Assembly (NCBI GenBank): GCA_013696915.1
Contig: JACCXR010000088.1
Span: 1 to 10,394 of the forward strand
Origin: Euzebyaceae bacterium
GTDB lineage: Bacteria > Actinomycetota > Nitriliruptoria > Euzebyales > Egibacteraceae
Direction: 5' to 3'
DNA length: 10,394 nt
Shown: positions 5,940 through 10,394 of the stretch, piece by piece
How the letters are laid out: the number at the start of each line of letters is the position of its first letter
Position numbering within the stretch: the first letter of the stretch is position 1
Translations under genes and position numbers: made by a program
Notes under the pieces: generated by a model
The model's database searches: none
What the model saw: only the letters and a program-made list of their open reading frames with translations
Told to the model about the DNA's origin: nothing

Positions 5940-5953
5940 GTCCCGCCCGTGGC

Positions 5954-6496
5954 TCAAGAAGTCCCAGTCAGTCCGGGTTCGCCGGCGTCGTAGACGACCC
6001 GTCCGCCGGCCGCGCGGGCGCCGTCGGTCGGCGCGTGCGGTCGCAGCGAGCCGTCGTGCATCAGGTGGTCAACGCCAAGGCCCCGGCCGAGGACGACGGC
6101 GTCGGCGATCAGCCGCCGGTGGCAGCGCCACCACACGCTCTCGGCGCACAGCACCGCGGTCGTCCCCCCGGCCGCCGCCGCGAGCACACGATCCAGCGCC
6201 TCGGCGAAGGCGGGCGAGTCCATGTGGTCGGCGTACCCGCGGAAGGCGGCGTTGCGGAGCGCCGTGTGCGGCGAGTCGGCGGCCGGGGACCGGCGGCCGC
6301 CGAGGTCGGGCTCCCAGCGGTAGCGGATCCCCGCACCCGCGAGGGTGGCTTCCAGGGCGTCGGCGGCGAAGTGCGGGTGGCGGCGGCTGGCCGGGTACCG
6401 GCGGACGTCGGCGATCGCCGCCACGCCGGCCCCCGTGAGCAGCGCGACCAACGCCGCGGCCGGCAGCGTCCCGTGTCCGACGGTGAGCAGGCCCAT
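5954..6496 (-). CDS. DUF488 family protein
   Basis: DUF488 proteins are small, widespread soluble proteins without a settled biochemical role. This 180-aa protein has the full signature: TVGHG near the start, the strand IADVRRYPASRRHPHF (28-43), LGGRRS (65-70), NAAFRGYADHM (82-92), and the paired motif LCAE...WWRCHRRLIAD (C117, E119, C125, H126, R127). The invariant D30-V-R and Cys-His cluster suggest an active or metal site, but the function is unproved. The frame is open 39 codons further upstream, yet homology begins at MGLLTVGHG, so I place the start at 6496. A TAGCGT box lies 8 nt before it on the same strand and there is no Shine-Dalgarno. It diverges from the PEBP operon. Confidence 0.88.
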   Translation of the reverse strand: MGLLTVGHGTLPAAALVALLTGAGVAAIADVRRYPASRRHPHFAADALEATLAGAGIRYRWEPDLGGRRSPAADSPHTALRNAAFRGYADHMDSPAFAEALDRVLAAAAGGTTAVLCAESVWWRCHRRLIADAVVLGRGLGVDHLMHDGSLRPHAPTDGARAAGGRVVYDAGEPGLTGTS

Positions 6497-6504
6497 GCTG
6501 CGGA

Positions 6505-6510
6505 ACGCTA
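6505..6510 (-). promoter_or_regulatory. Putative -10 box (TAGCGT) of the DUF488 gene
   Basis: The minus strand reads TAGCGT, identical to the box before serB, ending 8 nt before the ATG at 6496. It supports that start and a leaderless transcript. Confidence 0.45.
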
Positions 6511-6528
6511 GCGGTGGGACCGACCCGG

Positions 6529-6534
6529 TAGGCT
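6529..6534 (+). promoter_or_regulatory. Putative -10 box (TAGGCT) of the PEBP-crotonase-peptidase operon
   Basis: TAGGCT fits TANNNT and lies in the shared word GGTAGGCTC, also found at 1215-1223 upstream of serB. Transcription would begin near 6541 and give a leader of about 75 nt, which agrees with the Shine-Dalgarno seen at 6598-6603. No -35 match is visible. Confidence 0.35.
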
Positions 6535-6597
6535 CCGCGCCCGGGACGTGTGCGGGTTCCCCCTGGTGGGTCACAATGTCCCACGGTTTCTCAAGCG

Positions 6598-6603
6598 AGG
6601 AGG
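6598..6603 (+). promoter_or_regulatory. Shine-Dalgarno (AGGAGG) of the PEBP gene
   Basis: AGGAGG is a near-perfect ribosome-binding site, but it is 12 nt from the ATG at 6616, longer than usual. No closer in-frame start is present, and homology begins at 6616. Confidence 0.55.
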
Positions 6604-6615
6604 ACACGAGCACCC

Positions 6616-7083
6616 ATGGCGGCCTTCCGCCTGACCAGCGCCGCGTTCGACAACGGGGAGGAGATCCCGATCCGGCACACGTCCGACGGCGACGACGTGT
6701 CCCCGCCCCTGTCGTGGTCCGACGTCCCCGACGGCACCCGCGAGCTGGCCCTCATCTGCGACGACCCCGACGCCGACGCCGGCGTCCTGACCCACTGGCT
6801 GGTGTACGGAATGGCTCCCGGGGAGACCGGTCTGCCGGAGGGGATCCCGCGCGACGCGATCGTCGAGGAGCCGGTCTCCCTCGTCCAGGGCCTCAACGAG
6901 TTCGACGAGGCCGGCTACAGCGGTCCCCTGCCGGCCGAGGACCGCGGGCCGCATCGCTACTTCTTCCGGCTGTTCGCGCTCGACGCCGAGCTTGACCTCC
7001 CGCCGGGGGTCGGCCGCTCCGAGCTGCGGCGTGCCGCGAAGGACCACACGCTCGCCCAGGTCGAGCTCGTCGGGATCGCCTAG
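6616..7083 (+). CDS. YbhB/YbcL family (PEBP-like, Raf kinase inhibitor-like) protein
   Basis: This 155-aa protein belongs to the phosphatidylethanolamine-binding protein superfamily; bacterial members bind small anionic ligands, and their cellular job is mostly unknown. It opens with the typical FRLTSAAFDNGEEIP and has SPPLSW (29-34). The ligand-pocket motifs are both present: DDPDAD...THW (49-61, with D50, D52 and H60) and GP...GPHRYFFRLFALD (103-123, with H113). The length matches E. coli YbhB and there is no signal peptide, so it should be cytoplasmic. It is the first gene of a three-gene operon: its TAG stop is directly followed by the ATG of the crotonase gene. A Shine-Dalgarno at 6598-6603 and a TAGGCT box further upstream precede it. 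Confidence 0.92.
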   Translation: MAAFRLTSAAFDNGEEIPIRHTSDGDDVSPPLSWSDVPDGTRELALICDDPDADAGVLTHWLVYGMAPGETGLPEGIPRDAIVEEPVSLVQGLNEFDEAGYSGPLPAEDRGPHRYFFRLFALDAELDLPPGVGRSELRRAAKDHTLAQVELVGIA

Positions 7084-7776
7084 ATGATCACGAGGACGGC
7101 CGGAGGAGACGGGGTCGCGAGCCTGGTGATCGACGACGGCAAGGCCAACGCCTTCGACCTGGCCTTCTTCGCCGAGCTCGACGCCGCTCTGGACGAGTGC
7201 GCCGGCGATGCGGCCGTCGTGCTCGCCGGACGGCCGGGGATGTTCTCGGCCGGGTTGAACGTCAAGGTGCTGGCGACCCTCGACCCCGCCGGGATGCACG
7301 AGCTGCTGGTCGCGTTCGGACTGACGATGCACCGCGTGTGGCTCGAGCCGCGGCCGGTCGTCGCCGCCGTCACCGGTCACGCGGTGGCCGGGGGGACGAT
7401 CCTCGCGATGGCGTGCGACCACGCCGTCGCCGCCGACGGCGACTTCCGCTGGGGGCTCACCGAGACGACGATCGGTTTCGCGATGCCGACCTGGGCGCTG
7501 GCGATCGCGCGGGGCAACGTGCGCACCGACCGCCTCGACGACCTGATCCTTCCCGGGGCGACGGTCGGACCGGCGGACGCGGTCGGGTGCGGGTACGCCG
7601 ACGCGCTCGCGCCGGCCGACCGCGTGCTCGAGGTCGCCCTGGAGCGGGCGCGCCAGCTTGCGACGCTGCCGCGGGCGACCTACGCCGAGACGAAACGCCG
7701 GCTGCGCGGTCCCGCATCCGCGGCGGCGCTCGCCAACGTCGCGGAGGACATCACCGGGATGCTGGCCGCTCGATGA
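7084..7776 (+). CDS. Enoyl-CoA hydratase/isomerase (crotonase) family protein
   Basis: Crotonase-fold enzymes act on acyl-CoA thioesters (hydration, isomerisation, hydrolysis). At 230 aa this is a short single-domain member. The two oxyanion-hole segments are present: FSAGLNVK (54-61, G57) and AVAGGTIL (100-107, G104). The position of the first hydratase glutamate (rat ECH E144, in GGGCEL) is occupied by I106 in AGGTIL. The second (E164) appears kept as E127 in GLTET, after a two-residue longer spacing. One remaining acidic residue fits an isomerase or a non-hydratase role better than a standard hydratase. It starts immediately after the PEBP stop and its own stop overlaps the peptidase start (ATGA), so translation of all three is coupled. 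Substrate is unknown; no other beta-oxidation gene is nearby. Confidence 0.9.
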   Translation: MITRTAGGDGVASLVIDDGKANAFDLAFFAELDAALDECAGDAAVVLAGRPGMFSAGLNVKVLATLDPAGMHELLVAFGLTMHRVWLEPRPVVAAVTGHAVAGGTILAMACDHAVAADGDFRWGLTETTIGFAMPTWALAIARGNVRTDRLDDLILPGATVGPADAVGCGYADALAPADRVLEVALERARQLATLPRATYAETKRRLRGPASAAALANVAEDITGMLAAR

Positions 7777-9557
7777 GCGCGCCCGACTGGGTCCGCCGCT
7801 TCCGCGCCGCACGGGTGTCGCTGCCCGTGTGGGCGCTCCACGCCCCGCAGAGGACGACGTACGCCACGAACGCCTCCGGCGTGTGGCAGATCGTGTCCTG
7901 GGACCGCGACGAGGGCCGCCACACCACCCTGACCGACAAGCCGACCGGCGTCCTGGGCGGCACGCCGCTGCCCGACGGCAGCGGCGTGGCGTGGTTCGAC
8001 GACCACGCCGGCGACGAGGTCGGCCGCTACGTCGTGACGCCGTTCTACGGCGGCGGCGCCCGGCCCCTGGTGCCCGAGATCGACGAGGGCTGGGCGGGCG
8101 GGCTCTCGCTGCGGACCGGCCGCATCGCGGTCGGCTCCATCCGCCGGGACGGCACCCACCTCTACGTCGCGGACGAGGAGGGCACCCGCGAGGTGTACCG
8201 CCACGCCCAGCCGGCCGACATCGGCGGGCTCAGCCGGGACGGGCGACTGCTCGCCGTGGCCCACACCGAACACGGCGACGCCATGCACCCGGCCGTGCGG
8301 CTGCTCGACCCCGCCGGGGGCGAGGTGCTGGCTGACCTGTGGGACGGCGAGGGCATGACCGTGACGCCCGCCGGATGGTCCCGGGTCCCCGGTGACGCGA
8401 GGCTCGCCATCCACGCCGACCGCAGCGGCCGCACCCGCCCCGAGCTGTACGACGCCGCCGGCGGCGAGCGCATCCCGCTGGAACTCGACCTGCCGGGCGA
8501 GGTGTGGGTCGCCGACTGGTGGCCCGGCGGCACGGCGCTCCTCCTCGCCCACGACCACCTCGGCCGCACCGAACTGCACCGCTACGACCTGCGGGCACAC
8601 CGGGCGGACCCGCTCGAGCTCACCGACGGGACGGTGCGCGCCGCGCGCGTGCGCGACGACGGTTCGATCTGGTACGCGTTCAGCTCCTCGGCGAGGCCGC
8701 CGGAGATCCGGGTGCGCGACGACGCCGGCGACCGGCCGCTCCTGCGACCGCCCGGCGATCCCGCCCCGCCCGGCGCCGCCTACGAGAGCCTGCACTACGA
8801 CAACGGTGAGGGCGGCCAGGTCCATGCGTTCCTCGCGACCCCGCCCGCCGAGGCGCCGCACCCGCTGGTCGTCACCGCCCACGGCGGACCCGCCGCCGCC
8901 TGCGAGGACTCCTTCGACCCGTCCGTCCAGGCCTGGGTGGACCACGGCTTCGCGGTCCTGCTGCCGAACTACCGCGGGTCCACCGGCTACGGCAAGCGCT
9001 GGGAGGACGCCGTCCTGGGCGACCCCGGCCGGCCGGAGGTCGTCGACCTCCTCGCCGGCCGCGACCGGCTGGTCGACGACGGCACGGCGGCGGCGGGCCG
9101 CGTCGTCCTCACCGGCGGCTCGTGGGGCGGGTACCTGACGCTGCAGGCGCTCGGGACGCAACCGCACGCGTGGGACGCCGGCATCGCGGTCGTGCCGGTC
9201 GCGGACTACGTCTCTGCCGTCGCCGACGAGAGCCCCGCCCTCCGGGAGTTCGACCGGACGATCTTCGGCGGGATGCCCGACGAGGCCCCGGACCTCTACC
9301 GCGAACGCTCTCCGATCACGTACGCCGACCGCGTCCGCGCGCCGGTGCTCATCATCACGGGCGCGAACGACACCCGCTGCCCCAAGCGCCAGGTCGACAA
9401 CTACGTCGCGGCCCTGCGCGCGCACGGCGTCCCCCACGCCTACGAGGTGTACGACGCGGGCCACGGGACGCTCGAGGTCGCCGAGGCGATCCGCCAGCAG
9501 GCGCTCGCGATCGACTTCGCGGCCGAGCATCTCGGCACCCCTGTCGCGCAGCGCTGA
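7773..9557 (+). CDS. S9 family (prolyl oligopeptidase / acylaminoacyl-peptidase type) serine peptidase
   Basis: Enzymes of this family trim or hydrolyse short peptides, often after proline or from acylated N-termini. The 594-aa protein has an N-terminal beta-propeller region (about 25-330, with repeated blade-like strands such as LSRDGRLLAVAH) and a C-terminal alpha/beta-hydrolase domain (about 340-588). The oxyanion motif HGGP is at 370-373. The catalytic triad is complete: S450 in GGSWGGY, D533 in GANDTRCP and H564 in DAGHGT. There is no signal peptide or membrane segment, so it should act in the cytoplasm. The ATG at 7773 overlaps the crotonase stop by 4 nt; the frame runs upstream but only as a shadow of the crotonase gene. 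It is the last gene of the operon and converges on the NYN gene with a 24-nt gap. Confidence 0.94.
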   Translation: MSAPDWVRRFRAARVSLPVWALHAPQRTTYATNASGVWQIVSWDRDEGRHTTLTDKPTGVLGGTPLPDGSGVAWFDDHAGDEVGRYVVTPFYGGGARPLVPEIDEGWAGGLSLRTGRIAVGSIRRDGTHLYVADEEGTREVYRHAQPADIGGLSRDGRLLAVAHTEHGDAMHPAVRLLDPAGGEVLADLWDGEGMTVTPAGWSRVPGDARLAIHADRSGRTRPELYDAAGGERIPLELDLPGEVWVADWWPGGTALLLAHDHLGRTELHRYDLRAHRADPLELTDGTVRAARVRDDGSIWYAFSSSARPPEIRVRDDAGDRPLLRPPGDPAPPGAAYESLHYDNGEGGQVHAFLATPPAEAPHPLVVTAHGGPAAACEDSFDPSVQAWVDHGFAVLLPNYRGSTGYGKRWEDAVLGDPGRPEVVDLLAGRDRLVDDGTAAAGRVVLTGGSWGGYLTLQALGTQPHAWDAGIAVVPVADYVSAVADESPALREFDRTIFGGMPDEAPDLYRERSPITYADRVRAPVLIITGANDTRCPKRQVDNYVAALRAHGVPHAYEVYDAGHGTLEVAEAIRQQALAIDFAAEHLGTPVAQR

Positions 9558-9566
9558 CGGACCCGG

Positions 9567-9581
9567 GGGCCAGGGCGGCCC
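9567..9581. terminator. Short GC hairpin between convergent genes
   Basis: GGGCC (9567-9571) pairs with GGCCC (9577-9581) around a 5-nt loop, extendable by G-T pairs into the following TT. It fills the gap between two convergent genes and could act as a weak bidirectional terminator. No real T-run is present. Confidence 0.3.
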
Positions 9582-9977
9582 TTAGCGGTCGAGGACGGCG
9601 TCGAACCAGTGGCGCAGCGCGTCCACGCCGTCGATCACGGGATCGACGACCGTGCCGGCGGCCCGCAGTCGGCTCGCCGGCCGATCGGACACGACGAGCA
9701 CAGGACCCGCATGCGTGCTGGCGAGGTGGGAGAAGTCGCCGTCGCCCGAGGCGAGCACGAGCGGGGCCGTGCTCCGGCGGTAGCGCCGGGCGAGCGCCGC
9801 GTCCGCCCGTTGCCACCCCTCCACCTCGACGACGTCCGCCCGCGCCGGCCAGGCGACCGTCGCGAGGGCACGGGGGCTGCCGGCGACGACGAGTTCCGCC
9901 TCGTCCAGCGGCAGCGCCCGCAGCAGGGCGCGCAGGCGGGCGGGGGTGAGGTTGTCGGCGTCGACGAGGACCTGCAT
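9582..9977 (-). CDS. NYN domain (PIN-like) protein
   Basis: NYN domains are PIN-like folds thought to act as Mg2+-dependent RNases. This 131-aa protein is a single domain. It begins MQVLVDADNLTPARL, with D6, D8 and N9 forming the first acidic cluster. D59 lies in QRADAALARR, where NYN proteins have their middle acidic residue. The characteristic SGDGDFSHLA follows at 77-86 (D79, D81). All expected metal-binding acidic positions are therefore present. The frame is open 19 codons further upstream, but the domain begins at the ATG at 9977. A TACTCT box lies 10 nt before it and no Shine-Dalgarno is visible, again suggesting a leaderless mRNA. RNase activity is inferred from the family only; no RHH or other antitoxin gene adjoins it. 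Confidence 0.78.
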   Translation of the reverse strand: MQVLVDADNLTPARLRALLRALPLDEAELVVAGSPRALATVAWPARADVVEVEGWQRADAALARRYRRSTAPLVLASGDGDFSHLASTHAGPVLVVSDRPASRLRAAGTVVDPVIDGVDALRHWFDAVLDR

Positions 9978-9987
9978 CACGGTGCCG

Positions 9988-9993
9988 AGAGTA
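9988..9993 (-). promoter_or_regulatory. Putative -10 box (TACTCT) of the NYN gene
   Basis: The minus strand reads TACTCT, fitting TANNNT, and ends 10 nt before the ATG at 9977. It supports that start and a leaderless transcript. Confidence 0.45.
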
Positions 9994-10010
9994 CGGCGGC
10001 CGCCGGTGGC

Positions 10011-10016
10011 GGAGGT
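10011..10016 (+). promoter_or_regulatory. Shine-Dalgarno-like GGAGGT before the ATG at 10026
   Basis: GGAGGT is a strong ribosome-binding match 9 nt before the ATG at 10026. It supports that start, although codon use just downstream favours another frame, so it could be coincidental. Confidence 0.4.
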
Positions 10017-10025
10017 CGCCGGGAA

Positions 10026-10337
10026 ATGTCCCACCCAGTCGTTAACGGTCTACTCCCGGGTCAACAGCAACATCGAGCACGGCCTCGCGTCTTCTCCTCC
10101 CCCGTCGCTGCGGAGAACCAGGCCATCGGCGTCGCGCGGAGCGTCCAGGACACGCTCGGCGGGGAGGTGGTGGACGAGGGGCTGCTCAGCTCCGATGACG
10201 GATCCTCCATCCGCTACGTGCAGCTGGTCGACTCGAACGGGGCGGAATGGGTGCTGTGGTCGAACGGCAGGCTGTACGCCCTCGTCGTCGGCCCGCCCGG
10301 TGATGCCGTCGACTTCTTCCTCGCCCTCGACTACTGA
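10026..10337 (+). CDS. Small conserved-looking protein, probably frameshifted near its 5' end
   Basis: I do not recognise the family with confidence. From about base 10089 onward the frame has strong G/C third positions and reads like a real domain: an acidic SSDDGSS stretch, then YVQLVDSNGAEWVLWSNGRLYALVVG, and a C-terminal aromatic end DFFLALDY. Repeated hydrophobic strands and the NG turn suggest a small beta-rich domain. Between about 10030 and 10089 this frame has weak codon bias, while another frame has G/C at 19 of 20 third positions. One extra C in the C5 run at 10099-10103 would join the two. The annotated ATG (10026, SD GGAGGT at 9 nt) gives 103 aa; a GTG at 10006 is the alternative start if the frame is repaired. 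No signal peptide or membrane helix is visible. The next gene starts 14 nt later. Confidence 0.55.
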   Translation: MSHPVVNGLLPGQQQHRARPRVFSSPVAAENQAIGVARSVQDTLGGEVVDEGLLSSDDGSSIRYVQLVDSNGAEWVLWSNGRLYALVVGPPGDAVDFFLALDY

Positions 10338-10351
10338 GCGAAGAGCACCCG

Positions 10352-10394
10352 ATGCCCGAGCTCGCGGAAACCCCGTTCTTCTTCTTCCTCCACC
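10352..10394 (+). CDS. Start of a gene running off the window
   Basis: An ATG at 10352 opens a frame (MPELAETPFFFFLH) that continues to the window end, following a weak Shine-Dalgarno-like GAAGAG (10340-10345) at 6 nt. The run of phenylalanines hints at a membrane or hydrophobic start, but 14 residues are too few for any assignment. The 14-nt gap from the previous stop suggests co-transcription. Confidence 0.45.
   Translation, partial: MPELAETPFFFFLH

Noticed and set aside
6497..6613. 39-codon N-terminal extension of the DUF488 protein
   Set aside because: Family similarity begins at MGLLTVGHG and a -10-like box lies just upstream of that ATG; the extension covers the operon promoter region of the divergent gene.
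1501..7510. Repeated CGATCG-containing GC palindromes
   Set aside because: They fall inside coding sequence at many places and are explained by GC-rich codon use rather than a dispersed repeat family.
7197..7772. 192-codon N-terminal extension of the S9 peptidase
   Set aside because: It overlaps the crotonase gene in another register, is Arg-rich, and the ATGA overlap at 7773 gives a natural start.
7680..9530. 616-codon open frame on the minus strand across the S9 peptidase gene
   Set aside because: It is the antisense shadow of a gene with a complete catalytic triad, and its product resembles no protein family.

Overview
This is a very GC-rich, densely packed chromosomal window with mostly housekeeping content. 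It most likely comes from a high-GC actinobacterium. The clues are strong G/C preference at third codon positions, a SerB with two N-terminal ACT domains of mycobacterial SerB2 type, and several genes preceded at 8-11 nt by a TANNNT box with no Shine-Dalgarno, the usual look of actinobacterial leaderless promoters. A deeper lineage such as Thermoleophilia is possible but cannot be proved from this stretch.

Layout. 3-671 (+) is the C-terminal part of a fold-type II PLP threonine/serine (or 3-hydroxyaspartate) dehydratase. It overlaps tail-to-tail with 650-1135 (-), an unrecognised protein with an acidic loop. A 130-nt divergent region follows, then serB (1266-2486, +), phosphoserine phosphatase. 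An unrecognised 253-aa protein (2517-3278, +) comes next and converges on a Dps-family ferritin (3306-3866, -). A 158-nt divergent region lacking any TA dinucleotide, with a 15-bp tandem repeat, separates dps from a class I aspartate-type aminotransferase (4025-5230, +). Then comes a VapBC/FitAB-type toxin-antitoxin pair (5302-5538 and 5535-5939, +) with an excellent operator palindrome at its promoter. A DUF488 protein (5954-6496, -) faces it. A tightly packed three-gene operon (6616-9557, +) encodes a YbhB-type PEBP protein, a crotonase-fold enzyme and an S9 prolyl oligopeptidase-type peptidase. A small NYN/PIN-like protein (9582-9977, -) follows. Last come a short conserved-looking ORF (10026-10337, +) whose 5' part seems frameshifted at a C run, and the first codons of another gene (from 10352, +).

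How the genes work together. Amino-acid metabolism is the one loose theme (dehydratase, SerB, aminotransferase), but these genes are not one operon. The real co-transcribed units are vapB-vapC (4-nt overlap) and PEBP-crotonase-S9 peptidase (adjacent, then 4-nt overlap). I saw no tRNA, rRNA, CRISPR array, insertion sequence or phage gene, and no gene-free stretch over 300 nt. I did not find a convincing new multi-gene system. The best leads are the self-contained vapBC promoter/operator, the recurring leaderless promoter architecture, the probable homopolymer frameshift near 10099, and the two unassigned proteins at 650-1135 and 2517-3278.
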